A stretch of 64,000 nt of DNA, from assembly GCF_000718015.1 (NCBI RefSeq), contig NZ_JODY01000010.1:124001-188000 (forward strand). The letters run 5' to 3'. The notes beneath the pieces were generated by a model, which saw only the letters and a program-made list of their open reading frames with translations, was not told the DNA's origin and did not search any database. How positions within the stretch are numbered: position 1 is the stretch's first letter; each line of letters begins with the position of its first letter. Both the position numbers and the translations under genes were made by a program. Below, piece by piece: positions 1 through 8,059 of the stretch. The DNA is from Streptomyces catenulae (GTDB lineage: Bacteria > Actinomycetota > Actinomycetes > Streptomycetales > Streptomycetaceae).

Positions 1-199
1 GGTCCTGGCCGAGGACGAGGACCTTCACCTGGTCGTACGGCGTGGCCTCCAGCGCCGCGAAGACCTCGTCGCGCGGCGGGTAGACCGGCCCCTGGGCCCG
101 CTCCTGCGCCACAAAGTCGGCCAGCTCCTTGACGTAGGGCTTCGCCAGCTCTTCGCCGAGGGCGCCGCGCCAGGACTCGGGCAGCGTGTCGGTGACCAC
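1..199 (-). CDS. ung: Uracil-DNA glycosylase, N-terminal part (partial)
   Basis: Reverse-strand translation gives a 66-residue N-terminus that runs off the window edge. It contains the family-1 uracil-DNA glycosylase signature leading into the catalytic loop (VLVLGQD, with the window ending just before the expected PYH) and the upstream YPPRDEVFAALEATP segment typical of Ung. The enzyme removes uracil from DNA to start base excision repair. GTG at 199 is the chosen start because GGAGGT lies about eight bases upstream. The catalytic Asp of GQDPYH is the last residue visible; the rest is outside the window. Confidence 0.9.
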   Translation of the reverse strand, partial: MVTDTLPESWRGALGEELAKPYVKELADFVAQERAQGPVYPPRDEVFAALEATPYDQVKVLVLGQD

Positions 200-342
200 G
201 TGAACAACCTCCGGTGTGCGTTCCGTATCTCGCACTCCAGAACCTACCGGCGACCACTGACAACGCCGCAACGCGCGGCGACCGGCCGGAGCCGGACGGC
301 GGCCAGAAACCCTCGCCTCACCCGTCTGACCAGGGAAAAGGC

Positions 343-376
343 GCGGGACGCCGGCCCGCAGTGACCGGCGTCCCGC
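343..376 (-). terminator. Hairpin terminator after the SDR operon
   Basis: GCGGGACGCCGG and CCGGCGTCCCGC form a perfect 12-bp stem with a 10-base loop just past the stop of the 412-1182 gene. There is no clear U-tract, as is common in Streptomyces. Confidence 0.6.
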
Positions 377-411
377 CGCTGAGGTGACCGGGCGCCCCGG
401 CCCTCGGCCCG

Positions 412-1182
412 CTACGCCCCGGAGTTGAGGAGGAGCCCGCCGTCGACGACGAGGGTCTGGCCGGTGATCCAGCCCGCCGCGTCGGAGAGCAGGAACGCGG
501 CGGCGCCCCCGATGTCCTCCGGCACGCCCAGCCGCCCCATGGGGTAGGAGGCCACGACCTCCTCCTCACGGTTCTCGTAGAGCGCCGCGGCGAACTTCGT
601 CTTGACCACCGCGGGAGCGATGGAGTTGACCCGGACCACGGGCGCGAACTCGTGCGCGAGCTGCAGCGAGAGGTTGACCATCGCCGCTTTGCTCATGCCG
701 TACGCGCCGATGAACGGCGAGGCGCCGATCCCGGCCATGGAGGCGATGTTGACGATCGCGCCGCCGTTCTCCTTCTGCCAGGCGTGCCAGGTGCGCTGGG
801 CGAAGCCGAGGGCGGAGAGCACGTTGGTCTCGAAGACCTTGCGGGCGACGCCGAGGTCGAGGTCGGCGATCGGGCCGAAGACCGGGTTGGTCCCGGCGTT
901 GTTGACGAGGTGGTCGATGCGGCCGAAGGTCTCCATCGCCCGCTCGACGGCGACGGCCTGGTGGGCCTCGTCGTGCGCCTTGCCCGCGACGCCGATCGCG
1001 CGCTCCGCGCCGAGCCGCTCGACGGCCTCCTTGAGGGCGTCCTCGTTGCGGCCGGTGATGACCACCCGGTCCCCGCGGGCCACCAGCGCCTCGGCGATGC
1101 CGTAGCCGATGCCGCGGCTGGCGCCGGTGACCAGCGCCACCTTGCCGGAGAGGGCGGGGAGCGCGTTGTGCTGCTCGGTCAT
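412..1182 (-). CDS. SDR family NAD(P)-dependent oxidoreductase
   Basis: A 256-residue classical short-chain dehydrogenase. The cofactor motif TGASRGIG is at about residue 19, NNAG at about 93, the catalytic Ser in NIASMAG and the YGMSK Tyr/Lys pair near 158-162. It ends with the usual GGLLL segment after a VVDGG tract. The family reduces 3-oxoacyl or other carbonyl substrates with NAD(P)H; the substrate cannot be told from sequence. GGGAG lies before the ATG. It is 29 bases downstream of the second SDR gene on the same strand, so the two are probably co-transcribed as a fatty-acyl or beta-oxidation-related reductase pair. Confidence 0.9.
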   Translation of the reverse strand: MTEQHNALPALSGKVALVTGASRGIGYGIAEALVARGDRVVITGRNEDALKEAVERLGAERAIGVAGKAHDEAHQAVAVERAMETFGRIDHLVNNAGTNPVFGPIADLDLGVARKVFETNVLSALGFAQRTWHAWQKENGGAIVNIASMAGIGASPFIGAYGMSKAAMVNLSLQLAHEFAPVVRVNSIAPAVVKTKFAAALYENREEEVVASYPMGRLGVPEDIGGAAAFLLSDAAGWITGQTLVVDGGLLLNSGA

Positions 1183-1211
1183 GAGTCGTTTCTCCCGGTG
1201 GGGTGGTGCGG

Positions 1212-1973
1212 TCAGTTGAGCGGTCCGCCGGCGACGTACATGACCTGGCCGGAGACGAAGCCGGCCGCGTCGCCGGTGAAGAAGGCGATGGCGTTGGCGA
1301 TGTCCGCCGGTTCGCCGACGCGCCGCACCGGGATCTGGGTGGCCGCCGCCGCCTGGAAGTCCTCGAAGCCCATGCCGACGCGCTCGGCGGTGGCGGCGGT
1401 CATGTCGGTGGCGATGAAGCCGGGGGCGACGGCGTTGGCGGTGATGCCGAACTTGCCCAGCTCGATGGCGAGGGTCTTGGTGAAGCCCTGGAGACCGGCC
1501 TTGGCGGCGGAGTAGTTGACCTGGCCGCGGTTGCCGAGCGCGGAGCTGGAGGAGAGATTGACGACCCGGCCGAACCCGGCGTCCACCATGTGCTTCTGGC
1601 AGGCGCGCGCCATCAGGAACGCGCCCCGCAGATGCACGTTCATGACGGTGTCCCAGTCGCTGTCGCTCATCTTGAACAGCAGGTTGTCGCGGAGGACACC
1701 GGCGTTGTTGACGAGGACGGTGGGCGCGCCGAGTTCAGCGGCGACCCGCTCCACGGCCGCCTCGACCTGTGCGGCGTCCGAGACGTCGCAGCCCACGGCG
1801 AGGGCCCGGCCACCGGCCGCGGTGATGGTGTCGACGGTGTCCTTGCAGGCCGCCTCGTCGAGGTCGAGGACGGCGACGGCGCGGCCCTCGGCGGCCAGCC
1901 GGACCGCGGTGGCGGCGCCGATGCCGCGGGCCGCGCCCGTCACGATGGCGACGCGCTGCTCGGTGGTGGACAT
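1212..1973 (-). CDS. FabG-like 3-oxoacyl reductase (SDR)
   Basis: A 253-residue SDR with TGAARGIG near the N-terminus, NNAG, the catalytic Ser in NLSSSSALG, YSAAK, and a C-terminal SGQVMYVAGG tail. This matches the FabG/acetoacetyl-CoA reductase subgroup, which reduces 3-oxoacyl thioesters with NADPH. An in-frame ATG 36 bases upstream exists, but the start at 1973 is favoured because it has GGGAG seven bases before it and begins close to the Rossmann fold. It is the first gene of a two-SDR operon and has a good candidate promoter at 2067-2095. It is not next to other fab genes, so a role in an accessory fatty-acid or beta-oxidation route is more likely than bulk lipid synthesis. Confidence 0.87.
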   Translation of the reverse strand: MSTTEQRVAIVTGAARGIGAATAVRLAAEGRAVAVLDLDEAACKDTVDTITAAGGRALAVGCDVSDAAQVEAAVERVAAELGAPTVLVNNAGVLRDNLLFKMSDSDWDTVMNVHLRGAFLMARACQKHMVDAGFGRVVNLSSSSALGNRGQVNYSAAKAGLQGFTKTLAIELGKFGITANAVAPGFIATDMTAATAERVGMGFEDFQAAAATQIPVRRVGEPADIANAIAFFTGDAAGFVSGQVMYVAGGPLN

Positions 1974-2032
1974 GCGGGTTCTCCCTAGCCTCGGATCCTG
2001 CCTCGACAAGCGGTGTGCCGCACCGTGCCCGG

Positions 2033-2095
2033 AGTGAGCAACCGCTTAGTATCTCCAGCACCGGTGACGCTAGAAGCCCGGCCACCCCCTGTCAA
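2033..2095 (-). promoter_or_regulatory. Promoter and imperfect palindrome upstream of the SDR operon
   Basis: On the reverse strand TTGACA (2095-2090) is followed after 17 bases by TAGCGT (2072-2067), a good sigma-70-type pair. About 20 bases downstream lies AGTGAGCAACCGCTTAGT (2033-2050), an imperfect inverted repeat of the AGC-N4-GCT kind seen at TetR-type operators of fatty-acid genes. Placement just after the predicted start site would suit repression. Inferred only. Confidence 0.5.
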
Positions 2096-2151
2096 CGCCC
2101 ATCGCCGCACCGTTACGCAGCTCACCCGCGCACGGGCGCCCGCATACGAGA

Positions 2152-2188
2152 GGAGCCGGAGCGCGGCCCGTGGCCCCGCTCCGGCTCC
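2152..2188 (-). terminator. Hairpin terminator after DUF3037 gene
   Basis: GGAGCCGGAGCG (2152-2163) and CGCTCCGGCTCC (2177-2188) form a perfect 12-bp stem with a 13-base loop, immediately downstream of the stop codon of the DUF3037 gene. Confidence 0.6.
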
Positions 2189-2208
2189 CCTCGCCGACAC
2201 CCCGTGGC

Positions 2209-2604
2209 TCAGCGCACCAGCAGCTCCAGCAACCGCCCGGCCTCGCCGGTGGGGTCGCAGGTCAGGCCGGTGTGCACCGGGCCCGGCTGGACGACGGTGC
2301 TACGCGGCGCGATCAGCCAGCGGAAGCGGCGCCCGGCGTCGTCCCCCGCCGCCTGCCCCGCCAGCGCGCCGCCGTGGCAGACGCCTTCGACGGCGCTGAG
2401 GGCGGCGCGTACGCCCTCCACGTCGGCGGCCGGATCGAGGGCGAGCAGCCGCGCCTCGTCCAGGTGGGTACGGGCCTCGACGAAACGGCGGGCGTGGCAG
2501 TAGACGACCACCCCGGCGTTGATCATCTCGCCGCGTTCGACGCGGGGCACCACCTTGAGGAGCGCGTACTCGAAGACGTCGCGCCCGTTGTGCAGTCCGG
2601 TCAC
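2209..2604 (-). CDS. DUF3037 domain protein paired with HipA-like kinase
   Basis: A 131-residue protein starting at GTG 2604. This GTG overlaps the TGA of the HipA-like gene by four bases (GTGA), a sign of translational coupling. The sequence, with FEYALLKVVPRVERGE near the N-terminus and INAGVVVYC shortly after, fits DUF3037. This family is repeatedly found beside HipA-like kinases in actinobacteria. The function is unknown. The tight coupling suggests it is a partner or substrate of the kinase, but nothing in the sequence resembles a HipB-type DNA-binding antitoxin. Confidence 0.85.
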   Translation of the reverse strand: MTGLHNGRDVFEYALLKVVPRVERGEMINAGVVVYCHARRFVEARTHLDEARLLALDPAADVEGVRAALSAVEGVCHGGALAGQAAGDDAGRRFRWLIAPRSTVVQPGPVHTGLTCDPTGEAGRLLELLVR

Positions 2605-3431
2605 TTCACTGCCCTCCGCGGGGGGGGGAGCTTGCCGGTCAGCCACTCCGGCGCCCGGGACGGTCCGTCCGGGGTGCGTTCCCCCAGGGTGATGTGGTCG
2701 CCGATCACCTCGGCGCGGGCCAGCAGCGCCCGGACGTACGCGGCGCGCACCTCGTCCGGGGAGGCGAAGCCGGGCTCGTCGGCCAGCCACTCGTCGGGGA
2801 CGTCCGCGGTGACCTCGGTGAGCAGCTCCTCGGTGATCTGCGGGGCGAACTCCGCGGCGGCCGAGGCGAGATCGGGCGCGAAACCGGCCAGGACGTGGTC
2901 GGTCGCGTCGTACGGCTTGACCGCGGCCTTCTCCGCGCCCGGCCAGTTGTGGTGCCAGATCATCGTGGCGCCGTGGTCGATCAGCCACACCTTGCCGTGC
3001 CAGACCAGGAGGTTCGGATTCCGCCAGGACCGGTCGACGTTGTTGATCAGCGCGTCGAACCACACCACCCGGCCGGCCTCCCGCGCGCCCACCTCGAACG
3101 CGAGCGGGTCGAAACCGAGGGAGCCCGGGAGGTAGTCCATCCCGAGGTTGAGCCCGCCGCTCGCCTTGAGCAGCTCCTGGACCTCCTGGTCCGGCTCGCC
3201 CAGGCCGATCACCGGGTCGAGCTGCATCCGCACCAGCTCCGGCACCCGCAGCCCCAGCCGCCGCCCCAACTGCCCGCAGACGATCTCGGCGATCAGGGTC
3301 TTCCGCCCCTGCCCCGCACCGGTGAATTTCATGACGTACGTGCCGAGGTCGTCGGCTTCGACGATCCCCGGCAGCGACCCACCTTCACGCAACGGCGTGA
3401 CGTAGCGGGTCGCGATGACTTCGGTCAACAT
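2601..3431 (-). CDS. HipA-like protein kinase
   Basis: A 276-residue protein with the HipA/PI3-4-kinase-like core: GTYVMKF near residue 30 (ATP-binding Lys), a long helical region, INNVDRSWRNPN near 150 (catalytic Asp and Asn), and IDHGATM near 175 (metal-binding Asp). It lacks the separate N-terminal HipA domain and no hipB precedes it, so it is not a standard HipBA toxin system. The ATG at 3431 sits right after a GGGGA; a TTG one codon later has better spacing. A relic copy at 23 kb keeps the TTG but not the ATG, which also favours TTG. It is followed by the coupled DUF3037 gene. A decayed integrase lies upstream. Confidence 0.85.
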   Translation of the reverse strand: MLTEVIATRYVTPLREGGSLPGIVEADDLGTYVMKFTGAGQGRKTLIAEIVCGQLGRRLGLRVPELVRMQLDPVIGLGEPDQEVQELLKASGGLNLGMDYLPGSLGFDPLAFEVGAREAGRVVWFDALINNVDRSWRNPNLLVWHGKVWLIDHGATMIWHHNWPGAEKAAVKPYDATDHVLAGFAPDLASAAAEFAPQITEELLTEVTADVPDEWLADEPGFASPDEVRAAYVRALLARAEVIGDHITLGERTPDGPSRAPEWLTGKLPPPRRAVK

Positions 3432-3569
3432 TTCCCCAGGCTATACGGCCTTCTGACCTTAGGAATCACGACGGATCGACAAGACCCTCCGACCCGGCGG
3501 ACCGACCTGAATCCCCCTGGGGAGAATCTGGGAAGTTTCGGCTGGCGAGCCGGTTTCCCTGCTCCCCGA

Positions 3570-3934
3570 GCAGACCGTCGAGGGCGCCGCGCCCTTGCGG
3601 ACGGCTTCCTGCATGCTCGAAGCATAGGTGTGCCCAAGCGCATGGAAACCGTCCTTCGGGGCCGCCGCCCACTGTCAGGCTTTCGCTCCCTCGGTACGTG
3701 GTGGGATGACGCCGGCCTTGGCCAAGGCCGGCTTCCAGGTACAGGTGTTCCATGTGTTCACCGCGACAGCGTTACCGAAGCACGTGGTGAGCAGCAGGGA
3801 GCACTTCTCCCTCTCCCCCTCTGGCGTCCACCACGGCAGCTCCACCTCTACCGACGGGAACGCTTCGATGTGCCGCTTCAGAGGGGTGGCCGACGGAGGG
3901 GCCCGCCTTCCCAGCTGTGTGGCGGGCCGCATCC
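3570..3934 (-). pseudogene. Tyrosine recombinase (integrase) C-terminal relic
   Basis: The reverse-strand frame that ends at 3675 reads LKRHIEAFPSVEVELPW then FGNAVAVNTWNTCTWKPALAKAGV, matching the region before box II of actinophage/ICE-type tyrosine integrases. Past an in-frame TGA the same frame continues into KDGFHALGHTYASSMQEAV, the box II segment normally written HALRHTYAS. The conserved Arg of that motif is Gly here. The internal stop, the lost catalytic Arg and the missing N-terminus and box III show a dead fragment. It fills the 500-base gap between the amine oxidoreductase gene and the HipA-like gene and suggests past integration nearby. No tRNA or attachment site was found beside it. 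Confidence 0.65.
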
Positions 3935-5389
3935 TCAGCGTCTGAACGCCGATGGGTCGAGGGAGACCAGCCGCTTCACCGCGCCGGGGACCTGCCTGCC
4001 GCGGTCCTCGTGCCGCTCCGCAGCGCGCAGCGCGGGCAGAAGGAGCCGTGATCCGGAGGACCGCAGCGGCTCCGGCGGAATCCAGCCGTCCGGGGTCCGG
4101 GCAAGGGCGCACCCGGACCACTCGTCCTCGGTCCCGAGGGCGAGAGAGGCCAGCACCTTGGCCATCAGGCGTGAGGGGCCCACGCCGTCGCCGGAGTAGC
4201 CGGTGACGTAGCACGTGTGGGGAACCGAGCGCAGCCAGCCGGCGAACGGCAATGAGGTGACGGAATACTCGACCGGGGCCGTCCACATCGCGTCCACGGG
4301 CACGTGGCCCAGGGAGGGGAACAGGCGCGCCAGTTGCTGACGCAACTCGCGTGTGCGTATGGGGCGACCCCACATGGTGCTGGGCCCGGCAGTTCCGTAG
4401 GTCGTCCCTGCCCCACCCTTGCCGAACAACAGGCGCCCGTCCGGGGTCTTGCGGTAGTAGTTCAGGCGGCGCCGGGAGTCGCAGACCGAGGTGTCGTCGT
4501 GCCAGCCGAGCGCGGCGAGCTCCCCCGGGACCGGTTCGGTCAGCAGGGTGTCGCTGGCTATGGTCACCATGCGCCGGCCGAGGTCCTCCAACTGCCCCGC
4601 CCAGGCGTTGATCGCGAGGACGACCCGCTCGGCCGTGACCTTCCCGTACGGTGTCACCGCCGTCGTTCTCCGCGACGGGGTCGCCGTGCCGGACCGCAGG
4701 GCGAGCAGCGGGGTGCGCTCGTGGATGCGGACGCCGGAGTCGAGGGCGACACGGCGCAGACCGCGGGTGAGTTTCGCGGGCTGCAGGGTGGCGCAGCCCG
4801 GGTCGATGACCCCTCCGTGGTGCCGGTCGGTGCCCACGACCCGGTTGGCCTCGGCGGCGGAGATCTGGCGCAGCGGTTCGATCCCGGCGCGGTGGAGTTC
4901 CTCCAGGGTGTCCTGCCACGCGCCGCGCTGCGCGGGGGAGGAAGCGGCCAGCATCCAGGGGCCACGGCGGTACTCGGCGTCGATGCCGTGCTTGTCGACG
5001 AAGTCCAGGATCTCGTCCACCACGGCGGCGGACGCCTCACCCAACCACCGTGCCTCCTCGTAGTTGCTGAGCGCCACCAGGCTGCGGAACCTCGCCCACA
5101 TGGGCATCAGGAATCCCGCGTTCGCCCCGCTGGCACCGCCTCCGCAGACGTCGGCCTCGATGAGGACCACGTCCGTGCCCGGCGCGCGCTGCTTGATCTC
5201 GATCGCCGTCCACAGGCCGGTGAAGCCACCGCCCACGATGCAGACGTCGCAGGCCACCTCGTCCTGAAGCGCGGGGCTGCGGCCGTCGTCGGGTTCGGCG
5301 GCGAAAGCGTCCCGCAGCCACGCGGAGCGCCTGGCCGGGGCCGGGGTGTCGTGGTGGGGCCAGTTTCTGGGCAGGACGAGTTGGGTCAC
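3935..5389 (-). CDS. FAD-dependent amine/amino-acid oxidoreductase (PuuB/DAO family)
   Basis: A 484-residue protein with a dinucleotide fold CIVGGGFTGLWTAIE at about residue 40, followed by GGGASGANAGF, as in PuuB-type gamma-glutamylputrescine oxidases and other DAO-fold amine oxidases. The C-terminus has the GYSGDGVGPS flavin-contact segment. It should oxidise an amine or amino acid to an imine/aldehyde. GTG 5389 overlaps the permease stop by four bases (GTGA), so it is the last gene of a coupled set: aldehyde dehydrogenase, LuxR regulator, permease, oxidase. That set suggests uptake of an amine, its oxidation and aldehyde removal. The actual substrate is unknown. Confidence 0.8.
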   Translation of the reverse strand: MTQLVLPRNWPHHDTPAPARRSAWLRDAFAAEPDDGRSPALQDEVACDVCIVGGGFTGLWTAIEIKQRAPGTDVVLIEADVCGGGASGANAGFLMPMWARFRSLVALSNYEEARWLGEASAAVVDEILDFVDKHGIDAEYRRGPWMLAASSPAQRGAWQDTLEELHRAGIEPLRQISAAEANRVVGTDRHHGGVIDPGCATLQPAKLTRGLRRVALDSGVRIHERTPLLALRSGTATPSRRTTAVTPYGKVTAERVVLAINAWAGQLEDLGRRMVTIASDTLLTEPVPGELAALGWHDDTSVCDSRRRLNYYRKTPDGRLLFGKGGAGTTYGTAGPSTMWGRPIRTRELRQQLARLFPSLGHVPVDAMWTAPVEYSVTSLPFAGWLRSVPHTCYVTGYSGDGVGPSRLMAKVLASLALGTEDEWSGCALARTPDGWIPPEPLRSSGSRLLLPALRAAERHEDRGRQVPGAVKRLVSLDPSAFRR

Positions 5390-6771
5390 GGGGTTACCTC
5401 CACGCGGTCCAGGGGGGTGAGTACCGGGGACATACGACGCCTGCGGTGTGCCAGAACGAGCAGCAGGAACCCCACGGCGATCGCTGCGGGGCACAGCCAC
5501 AGCATGGCCTTCTCGGGGTAGGGCGGCGGCTCCAGGAACGCGCCTGCGTAGAGCCAGATGAAGCTGAGCGCGCCGAGGGTCGCGGTGAGGGCCGTCACCG
5601 CCGTGAGGCACCGTTCGCGGCGCAGCAGGACGACCGCGCCCGCGCAGATCAGCACGTAGGGGATGACCCACATGTAGCTGAAGAGCACCGAGACACAGCG
5701 GTAGACGACGAAGGGGCCGCCTCCGGCGAGGAAGCCGAGGAGAGTCAGCGCGGCGGCCGACACACCACTCATGGCGACGATGCCGGCGGTGGGCGTACCG
5801 AGGCGGGGGTGGCGGGCGCCGATGCGGGCAGGGAGCACGCCGTCCTCACCCATGGCCTGCCACACCCTCGACCCGTAGTTGGCCAGGCCGACCAGGGCGG
5901 CGAGGGCCGAGACGGCGAGCGCCGCGTCGGCCACCCCGGCGAGCCACGGCAGCCCCGCCGCCCCGGCCAGCGCGGCGAGCGGTGAGGTGCCCTCGGCGAG
6001 CTGCGCCCGTACCCCTTGTACGGCCCGCACGGTCAGCACCGTCGCCAGGAGGTTGGCGGCACCGACGACGAGGGGCACCGCCATGATGATCCGAGGCACG
6101 GTGCGTACCGGATCCCGGGTCTCCGCCCCGGTGGCGGCGCTCGTCTCGAACAGCACGAGGAAGGTGACACCCGCCGCCATGCCCTGGGAGAATCCGCCGA
6201 ACGAGAAGCCTTCCAGGGTGAGTTGGGCGTCCAGGTGCAGCCCGTCGCGGGCCGCCGCGGCCCCCAGCACCACCAGGACGACCGGGAGGGTCGGCGCGAA
6301 GAGGGCCAGGCTGACGCGGGCCGAGGTGTCGAGGCCGCGGTGGGCCAACAGACCGGCGAGCCCCGCCGCCCCGCAGTACAGCACCGCCTGGGCGGTCGGG
6401 CGGCCCGCGCCGTTGATGCCCAGACCGGCCAGCCAGCTGCCGGCGTACAGGCCGAAAGCGCCGAGCAAGGCCATCATGCCGACCACGTAGCCAAGGCTCA
6501 GCGCCGCAGCGGTCAGCAGGCGCGCCCAGTCTCCGAACACGTGCCTGATGTACGTGTACAGCGCCCCGCCCGCGACGTACCGCCGGGCGAACGGGACGAC
6601 GGCGAGAGCGACGCAGCACACCCCGACAGCGCCGACGAGGACCGAGAGCCAGGCGGCCTGACCGGCATGGGCGGAGACCAGAGCTCCGACCGACGCCATG
6701 GACAGCGCGGGTGAGAAGACGACGACGGCGAGCCCGAAAGCGCTCCAGGCACCGATCTTCCGCACGGTCAT
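5386..6771 (-). CDS. APC superfamily amino acid/polyamine permease
   Basis: A 461-residue hydrophobic protein with roughly 12 membrane segments and the N-terminal APC signature (GAWSAFGLAVVVFSPALSMA, then the GGALYTYIRHVFGD region). The family moves amino acids, polyamines or other amines across the cytoplasmic membrane with protons. Its ATG at 6771 overlaps the LuxR stop (ATGA) and its stop overlaps the oxidase start, so the three genes are translationally coupled. The context argues for import of the substrate used by the oxidase and dehydrogenase in the same operon, but export of an NRPS-related product cannot be excluded. Confidence 0.87.
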   Translation of the reverse strand: MTVRKIGAWSAFGLAVVVFSPALSMASVGALVSAHAGQAAWLSVLVGAVGVCCVALAVVPFARRYVAGGALYTYIRHVFGDWARLLTAAALSLGYVVGMMALLGAFGLYAGSWLAGLGINGAGRPTAQAVLYCGAAGLAGLLAHRGLDTSARVSLALFAPTLPVVLVVLGAAAARDGLHLDAQLTLEGFSFGGFSQGMAAGVTFLVLFETSAATGAETRDPVRTVPRIIMAVPLVVGAANLLATVLTVRAVQGVRAQLAEGTSPLAALAGAAGLPWLAGVADAALAVSALAALVGLANYGSRVWQAMGEDGVLPARIGARHPRLGTPTAGIVAMSGVSAAALTLLGFLAGGGPFVVYRCVSVLFSYMWVIPYVLICAGAVVLLRRERCLTAVTALTATLGALSFIWLYAGAFLEPPPYPEKAMLWLCPAAIAVGFLLLVLAHRRRRMSPVLTPLDRVEVTP

Positions 6772-8006
6772 GTGTCCTGCCCCGAGGGCGACGCACAGGC
6801 GTGTTCGAGACGTTCGGCCGCGCCGGCAAGGCCCGCCCGGGTGCGCACTCCGAAGACTCTGAACAGCTTGCGCAGGTGGTAGTTGACGGTGTGCGTGGAC
6901 AGCCGCAGCTGTTCGGCGATCTGCTGGTTCGTCAGCCCCTCGGCCACGAGCCGGAGCAGGGTCCACTGCCGTTCGCCGAGGATGTCGCAGACGGCAGCGC
7001 CTGGTTGCTCCGGGTGAGGAGTGTCGCCGCCGGGCAGGACGGCGTCCGGAGCCGCAGGGGGGCCGGGCCGGGGCACCGGCGACGCGACCGCGTGGCGCAG
7101 CGCCGTGCACAGCGTCGCAGGCATCACGTCGGCCACGAGCCTACGGGCGAGCGCGCCCAGGGTGGGGTGTGCGGGGTCGCTGCCCATCAGGCCCGTCGCG
7201 TACATCTCCTCCAGTGCGGGCAGTGCGGAGCGGGGCGAGGCGCCGAGGAGACGGCACAACTCCCCTTCGTCCAGGACGGCCAGGGCGTACAGCAGCTGTC
7301 GGCAGAAGCCGGAGGACTGGTCCAGGACGGCGCCCACGTAGGCTCGGGCCCGTTCGGGCAGCACGTCCTCGACCAGGTGGGCGGTGCTGTCCGTAATCCG
7401 GAGGGCACCCTCCTCACGCAGGCCCCTGACGAATTCGATCAGCAGCCGCGGATGGCCCTCGGCCTGGTGCAGCAGTTCCCGCAGCGGCGGCGAGAGCCGC
7501 GCCGCCAGGACGTCGGCCACCAGATCCAGCGCCGCTTCCTCGGGCAGCGGCCCCAGCGTCAGGCGCGCCCTGCGGTGGCGGGGGTCGTCGAGCACCGCGG
7601 GCGGGATTCCGGGCGCGGTGCCGGTCCGGTGGGCGGCCAGCCACACGATGTGGTCGTGGCGGAGGCCGGTGCGCTCGGTGGACGGCGGGAGAGGCGTGTC
7701 GGCGTCGGCGCGCCGGAGCCCGTCGAGCACGACGAGGGTGGGCACGGCGCGCCGGTCGGTCGGCAGTTGGCGCTCGGGGGGGCCGGGCCGGCCGTACAGC
7801 AGGCGGAAGCCGAGCCGCCCCGCGGCGCCCACCGCCTCGTCCAGGAGCCGGGTCCTACCGATTCCTCGCGGGCCGACGACGGATATCACGGCGCTGCCGC
7901 CCGTGCGGGCGTGTTCCAGGGCGGCATGGATGTGCCGTATTTCGTGGTCCCTGTCGCGCAGGGGTAACGGGGAGAGGGGGGTGGGCGAGGTACATGGCGT
8001 GTTCAC
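6768..8006 (-). CDS. LuxR-family regulator with degenerate ATPase domain
   Basis: A 412-residue protein. The N-terminal part resembles the AAA-type module of large LAL regulators (DRDHEIRHIHAALEHA, then GPRGIGRTRLL), but the P-loop Lys is Arg and the protein is less than half the usual 900 residues, with no TPR region. The C-terminus (about 345-400) is a LuxR helix-turn-helix: LTNQQIAEQLRLSTHTVNYH. It probably regulates the operon it sits in and perhaps the NRPS genes. GTG 8006 is preceded by GGAG. The ATG of the permease overlaps its stop. Confidence 0.82.
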   Translation of the reverse strand: MNTPCTSPTPLSPLPLRDRDHEIRHIHAALEHARTGGSAVISVVGPRGIGRTRLLDEAVGAAGRLGFRLLYGRPGPPERQLPTDRRAVPTLVVLDGLRRADADTPLPPSTERTGLRHDHIVWLAAHRTGTAPGIPPAVLDDPRHRRARLTLGPLPEEAALDLVADVLAARLSPPLRELLHQAEGHPRLLIEFVRGLREEGALRITDSTAHLVEDVLPERARAYVGAVLDQSSGFCRQLLYALAVLDEGELCRLLGASPRSALPALEEMYATGLMGSDPAHPTLGALARRLVADVMPATLCTALRHAVASPVPRPGPPAAPDAVLPGGDTPHPEQPGAAVCDILGERQWTLLRLVAEGLTNQQIAEQLRLSTHTVNYHLRKLFRVFGVRTRAGLAGAAERLEHACASPSGQDT

Positions 8007-8059
8007 AGGTGCTCCGGCTGCGGGTGACGGCGACGGCTGCGGATGGGCTGCGCGGCCGG

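Noticed and set aside
2209..3431. HipBA toxin-antitoxin system.
   Set aside because: There is no HipB-like DNA-binding protein and the HipA-like kinase lacks the usual N-terminal HipA domain.
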